A stretch of 64,000 nucleotides of DNA, from assembly GCA_903772945.1 (NCBI GenBank), contig CAICTM010000090.1, positions 1-64,000 of the forward strand, given 5' to 3'. The notes below the pieces were generated by a model, which was given only the letters and a program-made list of their open reading frames with translations, searched no databases and was not told the origin of the DNA. Positions 12,201 through 21,958 of the stretch are shown here, piece after piece. The number at the start of each line of letters is the position of its first letter. The first letter of the stretch is position 1. The position numbers and the translations under genes were made by a program. Source of the DNA: Seminavis robusta. Lineage: Eukaryota; Bacillariophyta; Bacillariophyceae; Naviculales; Naviculaceae.

Positions 12201-14319
12201 TTCACAATCAATTCCGTTGAAGTGTGAATGGGCCGTGCAAGAAACCGATTTTCTGGGACATTGGTTACTCCCATCGGTGTTAAGCCTATGGCGAGAAAGT
12301 GCGCGCCATTCTGGACATGAAAGCACTACTGATATCAAACAATTGCGTTCGTTTCTCGGTTTGGTACTTATTACCGTGATATGTGGCCTCGTCGTTCTCA
12401 CACCTTGGCACCCTTGACAAAGCTAATTGGTACCAAGAAATTTGAGTGGACCGACGAGCAAGAAAAGGCTTTCAAAGCCATGAAAGCCGTGGCGGCAGTG
12501 ATACTCTGCTTGCCTATCCCGATCACAACTTTCCATTCGAGATTGATACGACGCTAGTGATTATCAGCTTGGAGAGCTATCAAACAGAACGGACGGATTG
12601 TGGCTTACTACTCCCGCAAGCTCAATTCTGCCCAAAAGAACTATACTACAATTGAAAAGGAATTGCTCTCCATCGTTGAAATTTTCAAAGAGTTTTCGGT
12701 CTATGTTACTCGGAGCTCGTATCAATGTGTTTACTGATCATAAGAACCTACTCACAAACTTTCCGCTTTTCAAACTCAACGTGTTATGAGATGGCGATTG
12801 CTGTTGGAAGAGTTTGGCCCAACCTTTCATTACAAACCGGGCCCCAGAACGTTCTTGGTGACGCCCTCAGCCGGGTGCCCACTTCTCGCGAAGATCGTGA
12901 CAGTGCCGATTCCGATCCCCTATCCACATCTGCTGACGGATGTTATTCCATTGTGGAGGAGAATCAGAGCTTGGCGAATGTTTGATACATCATCCCGACG
13001 ACGGTATGGAAGAATCTTTCCTTGAGCATCCTACATTCGACAGTGAAGGACGGAATCCCTTCAATTTCTCGGTTCTCGCGGAGTACCAAGCAGCATAGTG
13101 CAGATTTGCAACAGACCGTGGTTGATAACCCGGAACGGTTTTTCAAGAAGATGTTTTGGAAACAGTGAGCTGATATCTTTCGTCAGAATGACGAGGACAA
13201 GATTGTCCTGACAAAAGAGTTGCTTCCCAAGTTGTCAGCTTCTATCACAAGTCCATGCACATGTCGAAGGCATGGATTGTTTAGAACAAACGATCAAGAC
13301 ACATTTCTATCATAGAGGTATTCGCGACGAAGTCCGAAAACAAATTGAGCAGTGCGAAAGCATGTGCGAAGAACAAACGAGCAGACGTGCTTATGGAGAA
13401 TCTGCTCACGTGATGCTACGGCGATGCCCTGGCAAGAAGTCCATTGTGACACAATCGGTCCGTGGAAGATTGAGTTACGACAACGGACGTTGACTTTCAA
13501 TGCTATGACTATGGTGGATCCTTGCACAAACTTGATAGAGATTGTACTATCATGCGACGCACGTCGGAAGAAGGTGCCCGAGTGGTCGAAGACACGTGGT
13601 TTGCCCGGTATCCTCGACCAAGAAAGTGGTTACGGACAACGGTCCGGAGTTCAAACTGGAATTCATTGCGATGGTGAAAAAGAATGGTGCAGTGCATCGC
13701 TACTCGTCCCCTCGTAATCCACAAGGTAACTCGATGATTGAACGGACTCATCAGGCAATTGGTCAAGTATTGCGAACCATTGTGGTCTCGCGTGATCCCA
13801 AAAGTGTTGCTGATGGAGTCAAGGTCATTTCCGAAACCTTAGCGACAGCGATGCATGCTCATCGTTGTTCCGTGCAGAGTACGAACGCGTATCTCACTCC
13901 TGGTGCTCTTGCCTTCAAACGAGATATGTTTCTTGATATTCCTATTTATGCAGACATCCTGGCCGTGCAACGACATCGTCAATCCTTGGTTGACAAACGT
14001 TTGCTGCGGGCCAATGCTAAACGCATTTCCTATGACTACGCGGTTGATGACCTGGTCTACAAGCGTGCGTATCTCGGTCTCAGTGATAAGTTGAAGCCTA
14101 CGGCTTCTGGTCCCTACCATGTTTCCCGCGTTCATACCAATGGCAATGTGACGATTCAGCTCAGTCCTCATCAGTTCGAGCGACTGAACATTCGGCGCGT
14201 GTTTCCAAAGCATCCAGTACCTCCGGCTGCCACCGGTACGGGTTAGTGAGGTTCCCCTGATTCATTTTCTAAATGTTACTGATGCTCGGCGCCTATTGTT
14301 GCCTCACAGTGGAGGAGAG

Positions 14320-14396
14320 TGACATACGCATGTGTGTGACGTGGCGTCCTAACGCTAGTTTTAAGTCTAATCTCACAATATTCCGATCGTAGTTCA
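14320..14396 (+). repeat. Right LTR (77 bp) of the Gypsy element
   Basis: TG...CA ended direct repeat directly after a polypurine tract. Followed by the GCAG target duplication. Confidence 0.85.
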
Positions 14397-15108
14397 GCAG
14401 TACAGCAGAGAAAACAACAAATAGATATGAGTTTTGTTTTCTGTGCTCAACTGCAGACGACCGGAGACTTACCATTGTTTTTCAAATTGCACCAACTTGG
14501 CCGTCATGGGCCGAGAACTGACTGCCATCCCACGGTCCATAGGATTCAATGAGGGATGGCTTTCAAATTTGTACCAGAGAAGGACGGCTTGAGAAAGGCT
14601 TGGATAACAGAGGTGCGATCGATTCGATTCGAATTATTAAAACAACTCACCTGTTGACGGCCGAGATCTGACTGCCTGCCCATGGTCCATAGAAATGAAT
14701 GAGGGATGGCTTTCGAATCTACACCTTCAAAAACACTCTTGATAATAGGCTTACCTCATTGCGATCCATTCGATTGATCGTTCCAACACCATTCTTGTCG
14801 GCCGAGCTTGGATTTCTCTCCTGTTTGCCATAGCAATTCAATGAGGGAGAGAAGTCAGTGCTGCACCTTCAACAATGGACTTGAACGGTACCGGTACATG
14901 TGCAGGCAATCAGTTTATCCTTAACCTCAGTAACTTCAACGGTTCTTTTATCCACGAATCGATCTAAATCTTTCGAAAGGGAACTTGTTACTTAACGATA
15001 CACATGACCGTTGATTCTGCAACTGAAGTGCGGATACACTAATTTACACAGTAAACGCGAGCCAATCGATTTCAGAGTGCTACTGAGGGGGTAACTAAAA
15101 GGAGCGTC
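14397..15108. other. Intergenic between Gypsy element and hAT element
   Basis: Holds three hairpin-bearing tandem units (see 14480-14875). Otherwise no gene seen. Confidence 0.6.
14480..14875. repeat. Three diverged tandem units (~145 bp) with a conserved hairpin
   Basis: Units centre on 14540, 14690 and 14835, spaced about 150 and 143 bp. All share GGCCGAG..., then CCATAG.A.T.AATGAGGGA. In unit 1, GCCATCCC pairs perfectly with GGGATGGC across a 21-nt loop. In unit 3 the arms are TTCTCTCC and GGAGAGAA, again perfect though both arms changed. Unit 2 has two mismatches. Covariation of the arms suggests the fold matters, perhaps as RNA. The function is unknown. Confidence 0.65.
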
Positions 15109-15116
15109 GTCTCATG

Positions 15117-15134
15117 CTTGGTTGGTAATTACTG
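15117..15134 (+). repeat. Left terminal inverted repeat of the hAT element
   Basis: 18 bp, exact complement of 19406-19423. The 8-bp GTCTCATG duplication abuts it. Confidence 0.95.
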
Positions 15135-15783
15135 CCGGAATTCCGGATTACTGGCTACTTACGGTACGATTCCGGAATTCTATAGAACAACAGTTACGGT
15201 AACCGTAAAACGTCACCGGAATTAAGGTCATGCACGATTCCGGCAGGAATTCCTAGGATTATGGAGGATTACTCCGGAATTCCGGTACCGTTGGATCGCT
15301 AGCCTGTTCCATATCGCTGAGGCTTTTCGTGCAATTCTCGTGCCAGATGCCTTTCGCTGCAACCTGGCAAAAGAATTGTCTGACGTACCATAGCAGCATG
15401 GTCGCTTGAGTATCGCTCAACCAAAGAGGCCTCGCTCGGAGCCCACATACATTGGCTTTCAATCCGTTCGAACGATCGATCCACAACCTCTCCTCCTATC
15501 AAGATGGTATTCCTTGGCTTTTCTTTACTGGCTGCTTCATTGGATGACACGACCATGGTAACTGGCATCTCCGGCGCTCCTTGCCGGTCAGTTTGATACA
15601 TCATAAGCTTTGGTTGGCTTGGTATTGGTGGATTTCGTCATTTGGATCCAGCCAACGAACGGCATTTCAATGCGAACGGCATTTCGATATCGCTCCAACC
15701 AAAGCCAACGCAAGCCAACACACACGACGAAAGCCCCAGTTTCGCAACTCTCAGCCCTCTTCCTCTCTCACAAAATTGAATGA

Positions 15784-18700
15784 GTGCTCCCTTCATTCGT
15801 TTTGGTCCAATCGCTGGATGACGAGGAACCGCCCCCGTTTCCACTTCAGGACGACGATCATTCTTCTTCGGAAGAGGAGGACGATGAAATTCCTCGCAAG
15901 AAAGCTGCTCGCAAGAAGACTCCTGTCGCTGTTGCTCGCAAGGTCGCTGCTCGCAGGAAGGATCTTTCTTCTTCGGACGAGGAAGACGATGAAGTTCCTC
16001 TCAAGGCAGCTGCTCGTGGCAGATCCAGTAGTCGCAACAGCAGCAGGACTTCCAGTGGCGGTGCAAAGGTAGTGCATCAGTTTGAGGTGTTCTCGGAAGA
16101 TCCTGATGCGAATCCAAATGCCAAGCGAGTTTCCTTGCCGCCCCGTCATGGCAATCGTGGTCGCTCCTTACCCACTGCCACTTCTCGCACCAGGAACAGC
16201 GATACCACTACCACCACCAGCAGCAGCTCAGGAAGCAGGTCGTCTAGTCAGGATCCTTCTTCCCGTGGTGGCTACGATATCTGGACTGATGATTTCATCC
16301 AGAAGCAGGAGGTAAACAAGAGCGGGGGTGGCACCAAGCGCGTTTGGAAGTGTTTGCATTGCAATCAGTTGTTCTCCGGGTGGAACGTCACCAAGGTCAA
16401 GGCCCACTTGGCCAAGAGGGCTGGTCACGACATCAAGTGTTGCCCCGCAGTTCACGCTGCCGAACAGAAGCTCGTGTACAAGATGGCTTGGGACGAGCTG
16501 AAGGAAAAGCGCCAAACAAAGAAGAAGATTACTAACCTGATTGTCGCGAATGCTGAAGCCAAGCTGGAAGATACCGTGGATGCTATGTTGGACCAAAGCA
16601 CCGGCCATCGGGCCAGAGCCGCGCGCAAGGAGATTGCTGGTGGTAATCAGGAGCTTGTACAGCACACAAAGGGTAGCGGTATCCAGTTGTATTTGACTGG
16701 TAATCCGCCTGACCAACGCAACGCCTTGAAGTTGGATACCCAGTTGTGTTGTTTGATTGCGGAAGGTGGCTATCCTATGAAGCTACTCGACGATCCAAAC
16801 CTTCATCTTGCGCTGCAGCTGGCCAAAACTGTTCCCAACAACTACAAGCCACCGACCGCCAGGACTTGTGCCAACGCAAACCTCAAAATCCTGTACGCCA
16901 AGCACTATTCGAAGGCAATGCGTACGCTCCTCAAGGACAGTGAAATCTTCGGGAATACTATTTATGGCGATGGTGCTACTGTCAAGAGGATGGCGCTCAT
17001 GAATATTATTGGGTCGGGCGTCCACAACCACTCCGTCGTCTTGGAGATCAAGGATTGTACCGCGCACTTGGCACAGGGCGGAAAGAAAGATGGTCAGTAC
17101 ATTGCTGATGCGATGGACAAGCATATCATGGCGATGGACCCTGACAACAAGGGCACCGTCTATGCTGTCGTCATGGATGGCGCTTCCAATGTTCAGTTGG
17201 CGGGAAAAATCCTTTGCAGCAAGTATCCCAGAATGACGCGCCTCCATGGAGCGGAACATGCTATCTCTCTCTTCTTTTCGGACGTGGCCAAGACGGACGT
17301 GGGGAAACTCCTCATCAAGTTTTACCGTGGCCTTTACAAGTGGTTCGGTAGTGGCACTCACCACAAGATGTATGCCATGTTCATGAAGCACTCGAAAACA
17401 CACCACGAAGGAAACAGGTTGGGATTGGTGTGCTATGCGGAGACCCGAATGGGTGGATTCTTCATCGCCCTTCTTCGCCTTGCCCGTCACCAGAGAGTGT
17501 TCCAATCCCTTTTTGCGGATCCTAACTACCACCGTCTCAAGAAAGGAGACAAGCCACCCCAGAAGATGCTTGATGTCCTCAAGAGCAAGGACTTCTTTAC
17601 GGTCATCAAATGTATCAACAAGGCAATGTACTGCCCCTTGCGCCTGCTTCGTCTCTGTGACACTAACTCTCTTGCGATGGACAAGCTTTTCTTCTACGCT
17701 TGCCAAACAGAGATCCATTTGGAGAAGTACGGAAACGGACTCAATTATTTGGAGAATCATTGTTTCAATCTCTTTGAGGATCTTCAGGAATACTGTGGTT
17801 TGAATTTGGCCCCAAAACCGGCTAATGAGGTTACCACTGTCCCCGATCTTACCCAAGCATCGTACTCAGCGAACGAGATCATTGACATCGATTGGGAAAT
17901 CGAAACAAATGACTTGACGAATCTAGCAATTGATTTTGCCGACCTCGACGATGGAGACTTTGATGGGGTCGAGCCCGATGACGAAGACAAACCTCTCGAA
18001 CTGGAAGAGGATTCGGACGATGATCTGGAAGACGCATCAGCGGGTACCGCGGAATTTGGCAAGCAGGTCAAGGCTTTCTACAAGAAGAGGAGCACAAAGC
18101 TTGGTCACGAGATTGCGGTCTCTGCTTGGGCTTGTTCTCCTCATCCGGATATCCAGCAGCATGTCTCTGACAATCTCAATGCCATCCACAAAGCTGCCAT
18201 TGAGAAGCTAGTCAAAAAGCTTTTGGCGCCCTTGGACATGACGGCTTCGGATGAAATGGATTGGGAAGCGGAGGTTTACGATACATTCTGGAAAGAGTGG
18301 CAGGACTTCCAGGACCAAACCGGACTTTTTGCAAATCGCGAACATGTCTGGCGGTCAAGTGATGTCTACAACAACGACACTCCCATGTGGCACAGGAAGA
18401 ACACTCTCGCCAACACGAAGTACTTTGGCAAATTTGCCTGCATCTGCACGGCAGTCCTCATGGGTATTGGCAATGCAGAGCGTGAGTGGGGTGCGGTCAA
18501 ACACATCAAGTCCGGAAAGCGCTCTCACCTAAGCGCGGAGATGATAGAGATGCTGGGCACATTGTTTGGTGCGGCGTGCGCGGAAAGAGCCAGAGTCCGT
18601 CGTTCGGTCAAGAAAGGAATGGAATACCGTTTCATGCAGGAAAAGGACTTGGATCTGGTTGGTTTGACGACGTATGGACACGAGGTGAGAGGGCCGAAAA

Positions 18701-19158
18701 AGGTCAAGGCCCGAGTTTACCGTGCCTACACAGAGGAGTGGGAACTTAAACTCATGGATCAAATGACCGTCCCTGCGGAAACAAAGTTCATGGCCAAGTA
18801 CGGAAGCCTTCCTTTCGGCGACATCTGGTCTGGTAAGAAATATGTTACAGACAACGATGACATGGCTTGGCTACGACAGAGTGGCAACAGTCGCTGGAAT
18901 GTCAAGGCGTGGGATGTTGATCTCCAGAGGAGTCACCGTGGTGCCGAGGAGTGGTTTGAGCTTGACAACCATTTCCATGGCCTCGTGTATCACTACTACA
19001 AGAAGTTCCCTGATCCCAGAATCGATGTTGTTCTTGAAGGCCCTGGCTGTCTTGATGCCAATGGAGATTGGGATATGTGGATCCCTTGTGGATTCAAGCC
19101 CAAAACCACTGCTGAGAAGCAGAATCCACCCTCCAAGAGGGCCAAGAAGGGCTACTAG
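15784..19158 (+). CDS. hAT transposase (BED finger, DUF659-like, hATC-like)
   Basis: An uninterrupted frame of 1,124 codons. An N-terminal low-complexity acidic/Ser/Lys region (residues 1-160) precedes a BED-type zinc finger (WKCLHC at ~190 and H-x6-H downstream). The catalytic part shows D396 (GDGATVKRM), D465 (VVMDGASN) followed by a RLHGAEH block, and E899 (GNAEREWGAVK), which fits the hAT D-D-E order. An acidic insert lies near residues 720-760. The long frame opens at a GTG directly after a TGA (15781-15783), and the first in-frame ATG inside it is far downstream. The same frame is open upstream to an ATG at 15670, apart from that single TGA. So the true start is unresolved: a small upstream exon, a recent nonsense change, or a sequence error. 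The rest shows no break, which suggests recent activity. Confidence 0.85.
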   Translation: MLPSFVLVQSLDDEEPPPFPLQDDDHSSSEEEDDEIPRKKAARKKTPVAVARKVAARRKDLSSSDEEDDEVPLKAAARGRSSSRNSSRTSSGGAKVVHQFEVFSEDPDANPNAKRVSLPPRHGNRGRSLPTATSRTRNSDTTTTTSSSSGSRSSSQDPSSRGGYDIWTDDFIQKQEVNKSGGGTKRVWKCLHCNQLFSGWNVTKVKAHLAKRAGHDIKCCPAVHAAEQKLVYKMAWDELKEKRQTKKKITNLIVANAEAKLEDTVDAMLDQSTGHRARAARKEIAGGNQELVQHTKGSGIQLYLTGNPPDQRNALKLDTQLCCLIAEGGYPMKLLDDPNLHLALQLAKTVPNNYKPPTARTCANANLKILYAKHYSKAMRTLLKDSEIFGNTIYGDGATVKRMALMNIIGSGVHNHSVVLEIKDCTAHLAQGGKKDGQYIADAMDKHIMAMDPDNKGTVYAVVMDGASNVQLAGKILCSKYPRMTRLHGAEHAISLFFSDVAKTDVGKLLIKFYRGLYKWFGSGTHHKMYAMFMKHSKTHHEGNRLGLVCYAETRMGGFFIALLRLARHQRVFQSLFADPNYHRLKKGDKPPQKMLDVLKSKDFFTVIKCINKAMYCPLRLLRLCDTNSLAMDKLFFYACQTEIHLEKYGNGLNYLENHCFNLFEDLQEYCGLNLAPKPANEVTTVPDLTQASYSANEIIDIDWEIETNDLTNLAIDFADLDDGDFDGVEPDDEDKPLELEEDSDDDLEDASAGTAEFGKQVKAFYKKRSTKLGHEIAVSAWACSPHPDIQQHVSDNLNAIHKAAIEKLVKKLLAPLDMTASDEMDWEAEVYDTFWKEWQDFQDQTGLFANREHVWRSSDVYNNDTPMWHRKNTLANTKYFGKFACICTAVLMGIGNAEREWGAVKHIKSGKRSHLSAEMIEMLGTLFGAACAERARVRRSVKKGMEYRFMQEKDLDLVGLTTYGHEVRGPKKVKARVYRAYTEEWELKLMDQMTVPAETKFMAKYGSLPFGDIWSGKKYVTDNDDMAWLRQSGNSRWNVKAWDVDLQRSHRGAEEWFELDNHFHGLVYHYYKKFPDPRIDVVLEGPGCLDANGDWDMWIPCGFKPKTTAEKQNPPSKRAKKGY

Positions 19159-19405
19159 GTGGCTGGATTTGGGCAGCTGGATTGCAACTCATGTTGCCCT
19201 AATACTTGTTTGTGGTGGCCTCCATGGCCCTGGTTCAGGCTGGTACCTGAAATTACTGCAGTAATTCCTGTGTAAACAGTAATTCCTTTACTTTTACTGG
19301 CATTGGCTATAGATAGATTACTGTACCTGATTACTGCTACTGAGTAATTACTGCATTACTGCCATTACTGCTGCTGTTTGGCCCCTCCAGTCAGTAATCA
19401 CTAAA

Positions 19406-19423
19406 CAGTAATTACCAACCAAG
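19406..19423 (-). repeat. Right terminal inverted repeat of the hAT element
   Basis: 18 bp, exact complement of 15117-15134. Followed by the GTCTCATG duplication (19424-19431). Confidence 0.95.
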
Positions 19424-19598
19424 GTCTCATGGAGACATAATTTGCTTTGGCTTCTCATCGTCGAAACAGCTGTTCGCGCCCTCTCGAAGCCATCAACGTT
19501 GTTGGCCTTGTTGTTGATGGCTCAACAATAATACAATTGGAGAGACCAGCAATTTGATCCAGGAGATCAGACAAGCAAGCAAGCAAGCAAGCAATAGA
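19424..19598. other. Short spacer between hAT element and membrane-protein gene
   Basis: Contains the right-hand target duplication and a (CAAG)n microsatellite near 19573-19594, just before the ATG of the next gene. Confidence 0.7.
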
Positions 19599-20411
19599 AT
19601 GAGTTCATCATCAGAGCCTCACGAAACCGATCGGCTGCTGGAGCGAAGGAGCAAGAGTAGACGAAGAAGCACCGTCAAGGCCACGAGCACGCAGGGACCT
19701 CTCCAAGAGACGGCATATGCCTTGTTGGAATCCGACGACATTGAAAATGTGAAAATTGGACTCGTCTACTTGCGACGAGTCTGGGCATTGACGTTTATGC
19801 AGTATGCGTCCATCTTTATCATTGCGTCTCCGTTTGCACTGCTGGAGAGTGTCAAGGCGACGGTGGAAGCATACCACTTTGCACTCGAGGTGGTGGCCGT
19901 GGCGGGCATTATCGGTTCCTTTTCCGTGGCCCTTTGGAAGGGACCCATGTTTCCCTTTGCCCACATTGCTCTGGTGTCATTGACAATCTCTGTGGGTCTG
20001 GAAATTGGTATCTCCTTGGCCACGTCTTCGTGGGGGGAAGTGGGCCTGCTGGCAATTGGACAAGCCACTACGAATTTTGCCTTGATTCTGGCCATTATTC
20101 AGTTCGATGCGCATTCCCTCAAACACTTTACTTATCCGGTGGCATCACTCATCTGCCTTTTATTTAGCCTTTGTTGGATGATCATTATGGTGGAAGAGGG
20201 TCAATCATGGAAGATGGCCGGCTATGTTGGATTGGGAGGATGGGCATTTACCATGATGAATGTAGTGTGCAGTTGGTATGTTTCCAAAGAGGTGGCTCCG
20301 GAAGAGTACATTTTGGCCGTGCTCTTCATGCTCTTTCCAGAGGCATTGCTGTGTCTAGCTTCCAAAGAGCGGCATCCAGATGAGGATGAAGAAGAAGGAA
20401 CAAGCGTATGA
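19599..20411 (+). CDS. Seven-segment membrane protein, possibly TMBIM/Lifeguard-like
   Basis: 270 residues from the ATG at 19599. The frame also opens at a TTG at 19554, but that stretch is the CAAG microsatellite and is unlikely to be translated. A polar N-terminus of about 55 residues contains ETDRLLE, which fits an acidic di-leucine sorting signal. About seven hydrophobic helices follow (~60-85, 93-112, 118-140, 147-168, 178-197, 207-227, 235-253), then an acidic tail. The start of the helical part (YLRRVWALTFMQYASIF) recalls the FIRKVY...L..QL opening of Bax-inhibitor/Lifeguard proteins, which modulate ER or Golgi calcium and cell death. Similarity is weak, so the family is only a suggestion. 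A hAT element sits 168 bp upstream and probably altered the promoter or 5' UTR. Confidence 0.6.
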   Translation: MSSSSEPHETDRLLERRSKSRRRSTVKATSTQGPLQETAYALLESDDIENVKIGLVYLRRVWALTFMQYASIFIIASPFALLESVKATVEAYHFALEVVAVAGIIGSFSVALWKGPMFPFAHIALVSLTISVGLEIGISLATSSWGEVGLLAIGQATTNFALILAIIQFDAHSLKHFTYPVASLICLLFSLCWMIIMVEEGQSWKMAGYVGLGGWAFTMMNVVCSWYVSKEVAPEEYILAVLFMLFPEALLCLASKERHPDEDEEEGTSV

Positions 20412-21958
20412 ACGAAGAAGCTGCTGCAATCCAAAAATAACTGCTGATATTCTTGGTCAGTTGCCGGTCCAATCCAACGAGTTGCTCAGCATGTCAACAT
20501 CCCTTTCTCAAAGACAGCAATTCACGCCTTGCTCCAAGTTTGGTTGCGATTGGTGATGTTTGAATGTGACAAGGAATCTGTTACAATCGTACCTGTAGAT
20601 GTAATACAATCCACAAACATGTGAAGAATCCCAGCTTACAGTGTCTTATTTCAATACGAGGCTGTTTTCGATCCCGTCAGTGGTAGCCAAATACATGTAG
20701 ATTGACATCTACAGTGTGAAACGCTACTGAAATAATGAAAGGCCGCAGACTGCGTTCGCAGCCTTGAAGAAAACTTTCCAAGAATCATGTTGGCTACCTT
20801 CTACCATGCCTTCAAATTCCTTGGAAGTGATATATACGAGTACAAGGCTTGAACGGTACTGAAACGAAGCCCACTTGGAAGATGGATCGATAGTACAGGT
20901 GCCTGGAAGCGGAGCACATCTGATATTGGCGACAGAAATTATCGATAGCATCACTTCTTTCTCTAGAGGCCTACACAAGCCTCAAAGTGCTAGGCTTTTG
21001 CAGAAACATAGATTTGAAGTCTGCCGAGCAAGCACTGCCTTTTCTGTTGGCTATGGACATGGAGCTTCGCCACTGTAGCTTGACTGGCTAGATGTTGCCA
21101 ACTTGTCAACGAACAGAAAGGGGGCTGCAGCTTTGATTCTACCGGTGTCTCTACAGGGCGCACGAGTAATCGGAGCGTTGGGATGGAGTTGAATCCTTCG
21201 ATTGTAGCCTTTCTATCGGCTGCTCTGAGTATTGACATGGAGCTCCGCCACTGTAGCTGGATGCGCGGTCGACGAAGGAAACAGGAGACTTGCAGCTTCC
21301 GCCGTACATAGATGGAAGCTCGCACAAAAAGTGAGCAGGTCTGCACCTCTTCTTGCAGTGGTGAACGTCGTAACATGGGATTTAACATCGTCAAACTGAG
21401 ATTTAAGAAATGGTCTTGAACAAGAATTTGACTGGTGAGTACTAATGGAGTTTGTAGTGCTTGTAAGAATGGTATAACATACCTTTCATTGATACATTTT
21501 AATGTTACTAAAGTGTATAGCATGGTAAAAAATAGACCTAAACGCTAGGTAGCTGAGTTGGCGCAACAAACTGTCTACTAGTACCAGTAGTAGATTGTAC
21601 CGGTACCGTTCCGAACTTCATACAGTGGTGAAAGTTCCCAGTCAACAGATTAATTAAGAAACGGAGTGTCCCAATGTCCCAATGCGTTCTGCGTGTCAAA
21701 AGGAACTGAAAATTGCTTCTTTTAGAATCTGGAGCGGACTCCTTTGGGATCAGACGGGATGAAACGAAGACATCCAGATGAAGCTACGAGCATCCAGAGC
21801 TTTGGCTTCGAAGACTGGTTTTCCTGCTGATGCATTTGTAATCACGTAATCGTCCCTTCAAAAGGACGCCACCTCCTTGCTAGAGCTTGGAAACAAACAC
21901 AAGACTGTGCTCATAGTTGTTATCTTCCACAACAACAATACCACCCAATCAATCTACC
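20412..21958. other. 1.5-kb intergenic region
   Basis: No supported gene. A diverged tandem duplication of about 180 bp is seen: GACATGGAGCT(T/C)CGCCACTGTAGCT occurs near 21056 and 21234 in similar surroundings. CTAGTACCAGTAGTAG/GTACCGGTACC palindromes lie at 21575-21610. Confidence 0.5.

Larger units (their letters stand above)
9199..14396 (+). mobile_element. Fossil Ty3/Gypsy LTR retrotransposon with 77-bp LTRs
   Basis: A 5,198-bp element bounded by 77-bp direct repeats (9199-9275 and 14320-14396). They begin TGACATACGC, end GTAGTTCA and differ at one base. GCAG at 9195-9198 and 14397-14400 is a 4-bp target-site duplication. A purine-rich tract (GTGGAGGAGAG) abuts the right LTR. No standard tRNA-type primer site was recognised next to the left LTR. 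Recognisable parts in order: gag-like region ~9548-10790, aspartic protease ~11060-11260 (word MIIGRDILLEMGL), reverse transcriptase ~11600-12200, RNase H ~12430-12850, and integrase ~13270-14000 with a chromodomain-free tail to ~14245. This order is Ty3/Gypsy. The element is broken, with roughly ten or more interruptions of its reading frames. LTR identity suggests a fairly recent insertion, but 77 bp is a small sample. Confidence 0.85.
15117..19423 (+). mobile_element. hAT-superfamily DNA transposon, apparently complete (4,307 bp)
   Basis: Bounded by perfect 18-bp terminal inverted repeats (CTTGGTTGGTAATTACTG at 15117-15134, its complement at 19406-19423). It is flanked by the identical 8-bp target duplication GTCTCATG (15109-15116 and 19424-19431). 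An 8-bp duplication together with a BED-finger transposase carrying hAT-type blocks identifies the superfamily. Subterminal regions are dense in short repeats: CCGGAATT palindromes at the left end (15135-15295), and many copies of CAGTAAT/ATTACTG at the right end (19250-19420). Such repeats are plausible transposase-binding clusters. One long transposase frame fills most of the element. A remodelled relative lies at 55560-57511 in inverse orientation. Confidence 0.92.

Noticed and set aside
16783-17856. 357-codon minus-strand frame
   Set aside because: Exact antisense shadow of the hAT transposase, with no start context or motif of its own.
21541-21615. tRNA-like A box (TAGCTGAGTTGG) and a weak B-box-like GTTCCGAA
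   Set aside because: No acceptor or anticodon stem could be formed by eye and the B box is poor, so it is not called as a tRNA or SINE.
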